A DNA stretch of 64,000 bases from NCBI GenBank assembly GCA_012960755.1, contig DUAT01000073.1, forward strand, positions 1 through 64,000, given 5' to 3'. The translations under genes were made by a program, and so were the position numbers. Position 1 is the first letter of the stretch. Each line of letters opens with the position of its first letter. Positions 56,678 to 64,000 of the stretch are shown one piece after another. The notes beneath the pieces are model-generated. The model saw nothing but the letters and a program-made list of their open reading frames with translations, did no database searches and had not been told where the DNA came from. Source of the stretch: Gammaproteobacteria bacterium (GTDB taxonomy: Bacteria > Pseudomonadota > Gammaproteobacteria > Pseudomonadales > Azotimanducaceae_A).

Positions 56678-56914
56678 ATGAACAGGGCAATCAGCACATT
56701 CCGACCAAATTCAAACTGGCTTAGCATCAGCCTGCTCACTTTATTTGTATTGAGTTTTGGTGTTTTTGCTGAATCCCGGGTAGATGACGGAACCGTTATG
56801 ATGGCCGAAACAAGCGGGACGGTTTGCGACCGCGGCATCACCCATTGGCTCAGTCAATTTTCCTGGTCCGAAGCACGGACTTCAAAACCCCTGTCTTTCG
56901 TTTTAACACAGTAG
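56678..56914 (+). CDS. Small secreted protein of unknown function, upstream of pspA
   Basis: The 78-residue frame from ATG 56678 starts with a basic segment and a hydrophobic stretch (LSISLLTLFVLSFGVFA) with an AxA-like cut after FAES, giving a mature peptide of about 45 residues with a single Cys. A CAGG ribosome site lies 10 bases upstream. I recognise no family. The gene ends 39 bases before pspA on the same strand and may be part of the same unit. Its reality rests on the signal-peptide look and place. Confidence 0.5.
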   Translation: MNRAISTFRPNSNWLSISLLTLFVLSFGVFAESRVDDGTVMMAETSGTVCDRGITHWLSQFSWSEARTSKPLSFVLTQ

Positions 56915-56953
56915 TCTCAACACACCAGCCTTACCGCAGCAGAGGAACTCCAC

Positions 56954-57667
56954 ATGAGCGTATTCAACCGAATTTCAGACATCATCAATTCTAATCTCAA
57001 CACTATTCTTGAGCAGGCAGAAGACCCTGAAAAGATAGTCAGGATGATTACCCAGGAAATGGAGGAAACGCTGGTTGAGGTCCGATCGTCAACCGCCCGT
57101 TACCTGGCCAACAAAAAACAGATCACGCAAAGGCTTCGGGCGTTAAAACGCGAAGTATCGAATTGGGAAACAAAGGCGGAACTGGCAATAGAAAAGGGTC
57201 GGGACGACCTCGCCAAGTCTGCCTTGAGGGAACGAAGCCGCTTCGATACCAGCGTCACGGCGGTAGAGGGTGACCTGATTAGTGTTGACCAAGCTATCGA
57301 GAAGCTAACGGGTGATGCCGCCCAGTTAGAAAGCAAACTGCAATCTGCCAGGGTACGGCAAAAAGCGCTGATCGTTCGTGGCCAGACTGTTAAGTCACGG
57401 ATGAAAGTAAAACGCCAGGTTCATGATGTATCTGTAGATGAGGCTTTCAGTAGATTCGAGTCCTATGAGCGAAAACTGGACGAGATGGAAGGTGAAATCG
57501 AATCCTACGACTTGGGCACACAGTCACTGTCAACACAGATTGAAGATCTTGAAAAAGATGAATTCCTCAACCACGAGCTTGAAGCATTGAAGTCGCGTAT
57601 GACCCACGTGAATGCCGGTCAGCAAATCGGCCGCAACGTTAACAACAATGTGAACAATAGCGTCTAG
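56954..57667 (+). CDS. pspA: PspA/IM30 family phage-shock protein
   Basis: The 237-residue protein starts SVFNRISDIINSNLNTILEQAEDPEKIVRMITQEMEETLVEVRSSTAR, the PspA opening, and is almost wholly alpha-helical coiled coil (charged heptads from 25 to 220). The helix 1 amphipathic tip and the EDPEK turn are present. It binds the inner membrane as an ESCRT-III-like oligomer under envelope stress. The C-terminus ends in an Asn-rich NNNVNNSV tail. It is 43 bases upstream of pspC. Confidence 0.93.
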   Translation: MSVFNRISDIINSNLNTILEQAEDPEKIVRMITQEMEETLVEVRSSTARYLANKKQITQRLRALKREVSNWETKAELAIEKGRDDLAKSALRERSRFDTSVTAVEGDLISVDQAIEKLTGDAAQLESKLQSARVRQKALIVRGQTVKSRMKVKRQVHDVSVDEAFSRFESYERKLDEMEGEIESYDLGTQSLSTQIEDLEKDEFLNHELEALKSRMTHVNAGQQIGRNVNNNVNNSV

Positions 57668-57710
57668 GCTGTTTAACAACTGCCAGTTTGCATCGGACCA
57701 GGAGACGATC

Positions 57711-57947
57711 ATGAGACGACATCACTTCAGATTCAACCGGCGCCATCTAGCACTGGACCCTGTTAACAAGAAATTCGGCGGGGTCTGCGCCGGAGTCGCT
57801 CGCTACCTGGATGTGCCCAGCCTCTACGTTCGCGTTGTTACCCTGATCGCACTCTGCTGTGTACCGCAAGTAGTTCTTATCGCTTACGGATTGGGGTACA
57901 TCATCCTCGACGAGGATGCCGATGACGAACCTTATGGACATCGTTAG
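57711..57947 (+). CDS. pspC: PspC domain protein
   Basis: The 78-residue protein has LDPVNKKFGGVCAGVARYLDVPSLYVRVVTLIALCCVPQVVLIAYGLGYIIL, the PspC domain: a cytoplasmic helix then one membrane helix. A CAGGAGA site precedes the ATG. It is the usual membrane partner of PspA; the pspB and pspF genes found in enterics are not here. The tail is short and acidic. Confidence 0.92.
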   Translation: MRRHHFRFNRRHLALDPVNKKFGGVCAGVARYLDVPSLYVRVVTLIALCCVPQVVLIAYGLGYIILDEDADDEPYGHR

Positions 57948-57966
57948 ATACCAAACATCTGGCCCA

Positions 57967-58023
57967 TGATAAGATCCGGGCAGTGATAAGATTTCCATGA
58001 CAAGATCGGGTCCGTGATAACAT
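57967..58023. repeat. Four imperfect copies of TGATAAGAT before the ROK gene
   Basis: TGATAAGAT at 57967 and 57984, TGACAAGAT at 57998 and TGATAACAT at 58015 lie 14-17 bases apart in the 83-bp spacer between pspC and the ROK gene, in the same direction. They may be binding sites for a regulator, or a decayed tandem repeat. Confidence 0.6.
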
Positions 58024-58030
58024 CAGGAAC

Positions 58031-58990
58031 ATGCTTAACGTCAAAACCCAGGACACAACACCCCGGATTGGTATCGATCTTGGAGGTACAAAAATAGAAG
58101 CCATCGTCATGGCAACTGACGGCTCCATCATTTGCCGCGAAAGAATAGATACTCCAAAAAACAACTACCCGCAAACCCTCGATAAGCTGGCAGAGATTAT
58201 CCAGCTCGTTTCAACCAAATCGAAACATTCCCCGACCCGGCCTGTAGGAATCGGCACACCGGGCGCGGTCTCCTTAAAAACGGGGTTGTTGATGAACTGC
58301 AACAGCACCTGTTTGAACGGCCAACCACTGCGAGAAGATCTTGAAGCATTAATCGGGCGGCCAGTCCGTATTGCCAATGATGCCGACTGTTTTGCATTGT
58401 CGGAGGCATCCGACGGGTCCGCGATGCATGAAGATATTGTATTTGGCGTGATTCTTGGTACCGGTGTTGGCGGCGGTATTGTATTCCAACAGCACCTGGC
58501 CCAGGGCGTGAACGCAATCTGTGGAGAGTGGGGTCACAACACGCTGCCACTTGCTGCCTTTCAACCCGATGAAAAGTCAGCAGCACCGGAAGGTAATCGA
58601 GAGTGCTTCTGCGGACGCCACAATTGTATCGAAACCTGGCTCGCTGGACCCGGTTTAGAGACTTCGTACCTGAACAGGACAGAACAACAACTTTCTGCGA
58701 AAGAAATCGCTGAGGCTGCACGGGATGGTGACCTTGATGCAGAATATCTCCTGGACGAGTATTGCAATTTACTGGCACTGGCCCTGTCTACTGTTATCAA
58801 TATTCTGGATCCCGGTGTCATCGTCCTCGGTGGCGGCATGTCCAATATCGATGTTATTTACACAAAAGTACCTTTGTATTTGCCTCGCTACGTGTTCTCC
58901 GATCAGGTTAATACCCGCCTGGTAAAGGCCAGGCATGGTGATTCGAGCGGTGTACGTGGCGCCGCCTGGCTTTGGCCTGCAACCCCTTAA
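58031..58990 (+). CDS. ROK family sugar kinase
   Basis: The 319-residue protein has the ASKHA phosphate loop RIGIDLGGTKIEAIVMATDG, GIGTPGAVSLKTG, IANDADCFALSEA with the catalytic Asp, ILGTGVGGGIV, and the zinc-binding ROK signature CGEWGHNTL...ECFCGRHNCIETW. No N-terminal DNA-binding domain is present, so it is a kinase and not a repressor. It resembles fructokinase/mannokinase (Mak) or glucokinase members. Sugar specificity is unclear. It follows pspC by 83 bp. Confidence 0.93.
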   Translation: MLNVKTQDTTPRIGIDLGGTKIEAIVMATDGSIICRERIDTPKNNYPQTLDKLAEIIQLVSTKSKHSPTRPVGIGTPGAVSLKTGLLMNCNSTCLNGQPLREDLEALIGRPVRIANDADCFALSEASDGSAMHEDIVFGVILGTGVGGGIVFQQHLAQGVNAICGEWGHNTLPLAAFQPDEKSAAPEGNRECFCGRHNCIETWLAGPGLETSYLNRTEQQLSAKEIAEAARDGDLDAEYLLDEYCNLLALALSTVINILDPGVIVLGGGMSNIDVIYTKVPLYLPRYVFSDQVNTRLVKARHGDSSGVRGAAWLWPATP

Positions 58991-59061
58991 ACGAATCATC
59001 ATGCCATAGCGCTCAGGTTGCAGGTTCGTTATCCTATGGTGACAACAATTCGTGAGGAACC

Positions 59062-59901
59062 GTGGTGTCCATTTCACAACAGGCAATTCCCAGTAACTGG
59101 CAGGCAACCGCATTTAATCAATCCACCGATTCAACGAACCAGATCCATTCCGATGAAATGGCCCAGGCTTATGGATTTAAAGGCGGACTGGTTCCCGGTG
59201 TAACGGTCTCATCCTATCTGATCCACCCGGCGGTAGTTGCCTGGGACACCGATTGGTTAACTCGTGGTAATGCCCATGTTGTGGTCAGTAAACCCCTGTA
59301 TGACGGCTATGATTTTGAGGTAACCCTGTCTGACGTTACGGAAAATTCCTATCGAGCTACCCTTACAGACCAGGAAGGAACACAATGTGCCACTGGATAT
59401 ATGCATCTACCTGAGAAGGTAAAAGACGCACCTTTGATGCGAGGTGATTCAATTCTGCAGCGCGGCCAGGATATCCCCAGGGCAACCCGCCAGGAAATGG
59501 AGCAGTTAAAATTAAACGGATTGTTTGCCCTTCGGGCAAGATGGGATGACAACACTAATATGGCAACCTATCTTAAAGACCCAACCCAGATGCCTGACAT
59601 GCACAGTTTTAACAAACGAGCGTTTGCTAACGGCGCATTCATGCTCGGCATGACCAACTGGGTCCTGGCTGGTAACGCATATATGAATCCCTGGATTCAC
59701 CTGCAGACAGACTCACAGAATTACGCCATTGTCGAAAACGGTACTGATCTCATTGTCGAGTGTGATATCAGCGACCTGTTTGAAAAGAAAGGCCATGAGT
59801 TTGTTGATGTGAATGTGGATATTTACGACGCTGAAACCTCCAACGCAGTGATGTCTGCCAGGCTTCGTGCTATTTATCAACTCCGTAAAAAAACCCCTTG
59901 A
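59062..59901 (+). CDS. MaoC-like hot-dog domain protein
   Basis: The protein has 279 residues from GTG 59062 or the tandem GTG 59065, after GTGAGGA. The N-terminal half has NQIHSDEMAQAYGFKGGLVPGVTVSSYLIHPAV, the MaoC/R-hydratase pattern (D..A...GF.G..VPG), followed by VVVSKPLYDGYDFEVTLS, the next hot-dog strand. The His of the catalytic D/H pair is not clear. The second half (residues 150-279) is unfamiliar. It may bind or hydrate an acyl-CoA. The gene ends exactly at a 10-bp tandem repeat. Confidence 0.7.
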   Translation: MVSISQQAIPSNWQATAFNQSTDSTNQIHSDEMAQAYGFKGGLVPGVTVSSYLIHPAVVAWDTDWLTRGNAHVVVSKPLYDGYDFEVTLSDVTENSYRATLTDQEGTQCATGYMHLPEKVKDAPLMRGDSILQRGQDIPRATRQEMEQLKLNGLFALRARWDDNTNMATYLKDPTQMPDMHSFNKRAFANGAFMLGMTNWVLAGNAYMNPWIHLQTDSQNYAIVENGTDLIVECDISDLFEKKGHEFVDVNVDIYDAETSNAVMSARLRAIYQLRKKTP

Positions 59902-59956
59902 TGGTGTCCATTGGTGTCCATTGGTATCCATTGGTATCCATTGGTATCCATTGGTA
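59901..59956. repeat. Tandem 10-bp repeat, about 5.6 copies
   Basis: ATGGTGTCCA, TTGGTGTCCA, then TTGGTATCCA three times and TTGGTA follow head to tail directly at the stop codon of the MaoC-like gene. The 10-bp period keeps each copy on about the same face of the DNA helix. The copies differ by one base at most among neighbours, so it is young. It lies 68 bases upstream of the SDR gene. Confidence 0.95.
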
Positions 59957-60023
59957 AATCTATCCTGATAACTTATTCAACATTCAACTTTAAAACCACA
60001 ACAACCCTAAGGAGGTTGCTTCA

Positions 60024-61085
60024 ATGTCCCCAATACCAAAAGGAGGTACAGTCGCTGTCACAGGTAGTGCTGGTTTCATCGGCAGTTGGGTCGTGCGACT
60101 CCTGCTGGACAAAGGCTACCGTGTAAGAGCTTGCGTCCGTGATGTTAATGATGCAGCGCGCACCGACTTTTTGAAAGAAATGCCGGGTTATTCATCTGGC
60201 CGACTCACCCTTCATGCGGCAGATCTGGACAACCCAGGCTGTTTTGATGAAATATTCACGGGTTGTCATGGTGTATGCCACGTTTCCCATGTCAGCAACT
60301 ACAATGACCATGAATACGTAAAGATGGTTTGTGACCACATCATCGACAGCGTCAATAAGTCTGAAAGCGTCACCCGAGTTATTGTCACCTCCAGCATCGC
60401 CGCGGTGATTTCAGAAGCGGACCTGCAGGAACTCGTCAGGCGGCCCGTTTGCTACGAAGATCGCTATCCAGACGAACAGAACCCGAAGCGGACACCTGAG
60501 CGCGGCCAGGGTTATTCCATGGGGAAAGTGATCGCCCAACGGGTGTTTTCTGATGCCGCAGAAGAGACTGGAAGCTGGGATGCGATCACCTGTTGCCCTG
60601 CAGACAATGTCGGACCCATTCAGTCAGCCCACCAGAAAAATATGGGCCCATGGCAACACAATATTGAAATGATGCTGGCTGGGGAATATGAACAAAATGG
60701 TGTCTACAGACCATGGATGACCGTGGACGTTCGTGACGATGCGGCAAGTCATATCGGGCTACTGGAGAGTGTCGACGTCAAGAATGGTGAACGGTATATC
60801 GCGTGGTCCACAGATGCCCGTAATGTCGAAGACATCTGTGCGAGCATTGATCGACTCCTCCCGGAGCTGAATCACGATACACCCGAGGTAACTGATAATC
60901 ACCCGGACAGGCATAAGGCCCGGGAAAAAGAATTTCGCGCTATCTGGGCGGGTTGTGAGCTGCGCAATGATCGTATCCGTGCAGTGACGTCAGTCAAGTT
61001 TCGAGCGCTGGATGACTCTATTCGAGATTGTGTTGAATCACTTATATCGGTTGCGAACGTGCCTGTGGTCAGGAGATCGTCATAA
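60024..61085 (+). CDS. NAD-dependent epimerase/dehydratase family (dihydroflavonol 4-reductase-like SDR)
   Basis: The 353-residue extended SDR starts at ATG 60024 behind AAGGAGG. It has TVAVTGSAGFIGSWVVRLLLDKGYRVRACVRD (NADP-preferring loop and Arg), VIVTSSIAAV and the catalytic YSMGKV (YxxxK) near residue 172. Layout and the CVRD motif are those of the DFR/cinnamoyl-CoA-reductase group. It reduces a carbonyl with NADPH; the substrate is unknown. The promoter zone contains a 10-bp tandem repeat. Confidence 0.92.
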   Translation: MSPIPKGGTVAVTGSAGFIGSWVVRLLLDKGYRVRACVRDVNDAARTDFLKEMPGYSSGRLTLHAADLDNPGCFDEIFTGCHGVCHVSHVSNYNDHEYVKMVCDHIIDSVNKSESVTRVIVTSSIAAVISEADLQELVRRPVCYEDRYPDEQNPKRTPERGQGYSMGKVIAQRVFSDAAEETGSWDAITCCPADNVGPIQSAHQKNMGPWQHNIEMMLAGEYEQNGVYRPWMTVDVRDDAASHIGLLESVDVKNGERYIAWSTDARNVEDICASIDRLLPELNHDTPEVTDNHPDRHKAREKEFRAIWAGCELRNDRIRAVTSVKFRALDDSIRDCVESLISVANVPVVRRSS

Positions 61086-61105
61086 TACCGGTCTACCTCA
61101 TCTCG

Positions 61106-62470
61106 CTATTCGATAATCGCCTGGTAAGTCAGAATCCTAAATTCAGAACCCAGGCGTGTTCGATGGGGAATACTCTGCACCATGAACAGCCCTATGAGCT
61201 GCTCCTGGGGATCTATCCAGAATCGTGTTCCGGCGGCGCCGCCCCAATTGTATTCGCCCACGGACCCTAATTCGCCAACATCACCCTGATTAAGAGCAAC
61301 GGCAAAGCCCAGTCCGAAGCCAACCCCACGACGGCCAAAGCCCATCGGCAGCTCACCGAGATGGTTGGTTGTCATCAGCTCAACGCTTTTGGGTGAGAGT
61401 ATTCTAACACCGTCGAGTTCACCACCATTGAGCATCATCTGACTGAATCGCAGGTAATCTTTTGCGGTTGATACCATACCACCGCCGCCACCTTCAAAGG
61501 TTGCACCTTCCATATATCCGGCATTAACACGATCGCCCGATGGAACAAGCTTCGTTGACTGGCTCGCTTTCAAAAATAAGTCGTCGCCTTCTCCGGTCCC
61601 CTCCGGGGAATAAATTTGCGCAAATCGATCGAGCTTCGAATTGGGAACGATAAAACCAGTATCTTCCATGCCGAGCGGCGTAAACAGACGCTGTTCCAGG
61701 AATTCACCAAATGACATACCTGATAAAACCTCGACTAATCGTCCTTGTACATCCACGGAAACACTATAGTGCCATTTCGTGCCCGGCTCATATTGCAACG
61801 GCATCTGTCCGAGTTCAGCGACAAAATCCTTAAGGCCTTTCTGGTTCATCACTTCTTTTTCACGGTACAGCTTATCAACTTCAGTGTTGCCAAAAAAACC
61901 GTAGGTGAAACCCGCGGTATGACGCATAAGGTCCCGAACTGTTGGCTGGCGGTTTGGCTTGCGGGTCTGCCCTGCCTTGCTTTCGTCCCCTGCACCGATT
62001 GTGCGGCTGGTCGTACCATCTGAAACCATGGATGTATCGCCATCTGCTGTCGAAACAGCAACCGTAAGGTTTGCAAGTTCGGGGATATATCTTGCTACCG
62101 GATCATTGAGGAAAAATTTTCCTTCTTCATAGAGCATCATCAGCGCAACACTGGTGATTGGCTTTGACATGGAGTAGATGCGAAATATCGTATCCTCTGT
62201 CATCGGTTTATTCTCTTCCCGATCACGTAAGCCGTAGGTTTCCGAATACACAATCTTGCCATTGCGCGCGATCATCGCCAGGCCACCAACCATGGTGCCT
62301 TTTTCTACAGCCTGATTCATATGTTCGGTAATCCGATCCAGACGTTCCTGGGATACCCCTTCTCTCTCGGGCTTAGCATTCCCCAGATCCCTGGCGAACA
62401 ACTGGGTGGAGGCGACAATAATGAATACAGCACCGAGGTACGCGATGGCACTTCGAGATTCAAATTTCAT
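61106..62470 (-). CDS. Serine hydrolase, beta-lactamase class C/EstB type, secreted
   Basis: The 454-residue protein has a signal peptide (AIAYLGAVFIIVASTQLFA). The nucleophile motif SxxK is in IYSMSKPITSVALM near residue 100. A Tyr candidate lies in KWHYSVSVDVQG near 215, and the HxG/KTG equivalent in YNWGGAAGTRFWIDP near 420. An insert rich in Ser, Thr and charged residues (about 148-185) interrupts the usual fold. It should be a periplasmic esterase or peptidase rather than a true beta-lactamase. It converges with the SDR gene. Confidence 0.92.
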   Translation of the reverse strand: MKFESRSAIAYLGAVFIIVASTQLFARDLGNAKPEREGVSQERLDRITEHMNQAVEKGTMVGGLAMIARNGKIVYSETYGLRDREENKPMTEDTIFRIYSMSKPITSVALMMLYEEGKFFLNDPVARYIPELANLTVAVSTADGDTSMVSDGTTSRTIGAGDESKAGQTRKPNRQPTVRDLMRHTAGFTYGFFGNTEVDKLYREKEVMNQKGLKDFVAELGQMPLQYEPGTKWHYSVSVDVQGRLVEVLSGMSFGEFLEQRLFTPLGMEDTGFIVPNSKLDRFAQIYSPEGTGEGDDLFLKASQSTKLVPSGDRVNAGYMEGATFEGGGGGMVSTAKDYLRFSQMMLNGGELDGVRILSPKSVELMTTNHLGELPMGFGRRGVGFGLGFAVALNQGDVGELGSVGEYNWGGAAGTRFWIDPQEQLIGLFMVQSIPHRTRLGSEFRILTYQAIIE

Positions 62471-62508
62471 ATCATGATCCTTAAGTTGGTCCGTTTACTA
62501 TAGCACTG

Positions 62509-63234
62509 TTACTGATCGGCAATAAACCGGATCATCCATTGGGCCAGCACGTAGCCCTGTATCTCCTGATCAAGGCTGGCGACTCCGGTGCTGTAAACAT
62601 CCTCACCAAGAATTTCCCGACGCCAATCCATTAGCGCACGGGAGTAAGGCTTGTGAAACTCAGGGTGCCCCTGGAACGTCAGAATATGCTCCTGAATCTG
62701 GAACATTGTATTTGGACAAAACTCACTGGTCGCCAGCAATACTGCATCCGCAGGCAATTCGGTCACCTGGTCCTTGTGGCTGACTATTGCAGCGAGAGAA
62801 TCTGATTCGGGCAGCATGTATGGCTTCTTTTCGACGATGTCGCTCGTATGCACGCCAACTCCCCAGCCTCTGCTTGAGGGTTCGGTATTCCCTCCCAGCG
62901 CAAGGGCAACCATCTGATGGCCGAAGCAGATGCCGACGAGTTTGGCTTTCGCGTTATGAAGACTAACCACGTACTGACGCAGCTGTTGTATCCAGGGTTC
63001 ATCATCGTAAACGCTTTTTTTACTACCGGTAATCACATAGCCATCACAGTCACTAATTGAATTTGGATATTGATAGTGTTCAACATCATAGTGGGCAAAT
63101 TCTACCGGCTCAATCAGGTCATCAATTTGAGTTGCGGCGTGTGACAGGACTGCCTCAAACATTGCTGGGTAATCGCCAAACTCCGGCTGAAACTGATCCG
63201 CGACAGAATCAGCCTGTAAAATTCCAATCTTCAT
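62509..63234 (-). CDS. Class I glutamine amidotransferase
   Basis: The 241-residue protein has the catalytic Cys in KLVGICFGHQMVALALGG near residue 100 and the His-Glu pair in LTFQGHPEFHKPY near 185, so it can release ammonia from glutamine or cleave a gamma-glutamyl bond. It resembles the stand-alone GATase1 GMP-synthase-like group (COG0518) found near glutamine synthetase-like genes. The next gene upstream is the glutamine synthetase family gene, separated by a MITE-like insertion. Confidence 0.92.
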   Translation of the reverse strand: MKIGILQADSVADQFQPEFGDYPAMFEAVLSHAATQIDDLIEPVEFAHYDVEHYQYPNSISDCDGYVITGSKKSVYDDEPWIQQLRQYVVSLHNAKAKLVGICFGHQMVALALGGNTEPSSRGWGVGVHTSDIVEKKPYMLPESDSLAAIVSHKDQVTELPADAVLLATSEFCPNTMFQIQEHILTFQGHPEFHKPYSRALMDWRREILGEDVYSTGVASLDQEIQGYVLAQWMIRFIADQ

Positions 63235-63237
63235 ATA

Positions 63238-63542
63238 CTAGTGTAGTGTCCTGTACAAAACGCGCATTAAGTGGTTCTCACTTTTTGTCACAGGAAGCGT
63301 CACAGCCAGGCCCAATCTTTTTACGGCAAGTCGCAGGAAATGTAGATACCTTTTCAAGAAATATAACGCCGCTGTGGCGAATTTGAGGGTCATCCGCAGG
63401 GCAAATCGCGAAATGGACAGCGGTGATCGTAAACATGTAGTCTTATATTGGCTCTTCATAAATTCAAATCTTATCTAACCTGCCACCATCTGGCCATTTA
63501 GTGATTTGCTTAATGTGTGTTTTGTATAGGACACTACACTAG
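63238..63542. mobile_element. MITE-like element with long inverted terminal repeats
   Basis: The left end reads CTAG then TGTAGTGTCCTGTACAAAAC; the right end is its inverted copy with one change (CCTATAC). CTAG flanks both sides and can be a 4-bp target duplication, as in IS5-group transposition (YTAR), or part of the repeat. The 305-bp body has no transposase; the only frame (63238-63459, minus) looks like noise. It is therefore a non-autonomous element. It sits between the glutamine amidotransferase gene and the last codon of the glutamine synthetase family gene, and probably cut one operon in two. Confidence 0.8.
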
Positions 63543-64000
63543 ATAATCTCAAAGTATCGTTTTAGCTGCCAATCGTTTACGTTGCGTTCGTATTCACGGA
63601 CCTCCCAGTCACGACTCGCCACGTAATGGTCGATAAACTCATCGCCAAATACCTGCCGAGCCTCAGCTGATCCAGCGAGATCCCGGGTCGCATCTCTCAG
63701 GTTAGCCGGTAGCTGGGCGGATTCTGGCAGTTCATCCTGAATTTCATAGGCATTGCCTTTCACTGGATCAGACAGGGTTAATTTTTCCTTTATCCCCAGT
63801 AACCCCGCCCCAAGGGTTGCTGCAGCAACCAGGTACGGGTTGGCATCGGCCGATCCGATTCTGAACTCGACCCTCTGTGATTTACTCGACCCTGGGATCA
63901 CCCGCAAGGCAGTAGTTCGGTTTTCAATTCCCCAGGTGGATGCCGTCGGTGCCCATGCCCCTTTAACCAGTCGCGTATAGCTGTTGATGGTCGGAGACGT
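63539..64000 (-). CDS. Glutamine synthetase family protein, C-terminal part (runs off right edge)
   Basis: The frame is open to the right edge. It includes NSYTRLVKGAWAPTASTWG, IENRTTALRVIPG, QRVEFRIGSADANPYLVAAA and the end VREYERNVNDWQLKRYFEII. These are the glutamine/substrate-binding region of GlnA-type folds, close to gamma-glutamylpolyamine synthetase (PuuA-like) and type III-like members. The ATP-binding start is outside the window. The TAG stop (63539-63541) lies in the terminal CTAG of the MITE-like element, so the insertion gave the gene its stop at about the normal end. The nearby amidotransferase supports a polyamine or glutamylated-amine role. Confidence 0.9.
   Translation of the reverse strand, partial: TSPTINSYTRLVKGAWAPTASTWGIENRTTALRVIPGSSKSQRVEFRIGSADANPYLVAAATLGAGLLGIKEKLTLSDPVKGNAYEIQDELPESAQLPANLRDATRDLAGSAEARQVFGDEFIDHYVASRDWEVREYERNVNDWQLKRYFEII

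Noticed and set aside
63238..63459. Open frame inside the MITE-like element as a transposase remnant
   Set aside because: No DDE-type or other transposase motif is visible, and the composition looks like noise in AT-rich DNA.

Overview
The window looks like a chromosomal segment of a Gammaproteobacterium, probably an uncultured marine heterotroph. The djlA remnant, YgiQ, the gamma-type ATP synthase c subunit, PspA/PspC, GlpD and AmtB-like proteins fit that group, as does the heavy load of acyl-CoA, CoA-transferase, F420/LLM and Rieske enzymes. This assignment is inferred from protein resemblance only. I see no rRNA, tRNA or CRISPR array.

Layout. 1-6240 is worn accessory DNA: a djlA fragment joined head-on to an agmatinase start, a methyltransferase, a DUF3604 protein, a GNAT enzyme, a gutted YtcJ-type amidohydrolase, a metallo-beta-lactamase-fold hydrolase, a stray amidohydrolase tail and a RidA protein. 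6277-11671 holds a Rieske oxygenase, an orphan ATP synthase c subunit, two overlapping CaiB/BaiF CoA-transferases and an acetyl-CoA hydrolase/transferase. 11659-19783 holds YgiQ, GTP-dependent PEP carboxykinase, a TM2 protein with an in-frame stop at codon 3, a secreted thioredoxin/cytochrome c/copper monooxygenase fusion, and an ammonium transporter with a good sigma-54 promoter. 20070-25764 holds a thiolase, two overlapping hot-dog thioesterases, a sulfotransferase, PhzF, an SDR and a FemAB/GNAT-like protein.

25818-33612 is a compact coenzyme F420 island on the minus strand: NADP-dependent F420 reductase, CofE, CofD, CofC, the fused CofGH (FbiC) and two LLM-class F420-dependent oxidoreductases, many of them overlapping or abutting. 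It could supply deazaflavin synthesis, side-chain assembly, cofactor reduction and two consumers. A homologue of the mainly archaeal tRNA pseudouridine-54 methyltransferase TrmY follows. A 447-bp gene-free stretch (35527-35973) carries three perfect DnaA boxes and one near match.

35974-42556 holds lipid and acyl-CoA enzymes, an M28 membrane peptidase, an alpha/beta hydrolase and a periplasmic methyltransferase. 43381-48321 is a second gene graveyard: a TIR-STAND-TPR gene broken by two frameshifts (one in an (AG)7 tract), fused to the tail of a serine hydrolase, and another amidohydrolase reduced to its signal peptide and last 46 codons. 48392-56323 is a run of FAD, acyl-CoA and glycerol-3-phosphate enzymes, in which glpD appears to start with CTG inside a CTGA overlap. 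56678-64000 has a psp cluster, a ROK kinase, a MaoC-like protein, an SDR, a serine hydrolase, a class I glutamine amidotransferase, a MITE-like element with 20-24 bp inverted repeats, and the end of a glutamine synthetase family gene whose stop codon lies in the element's end.
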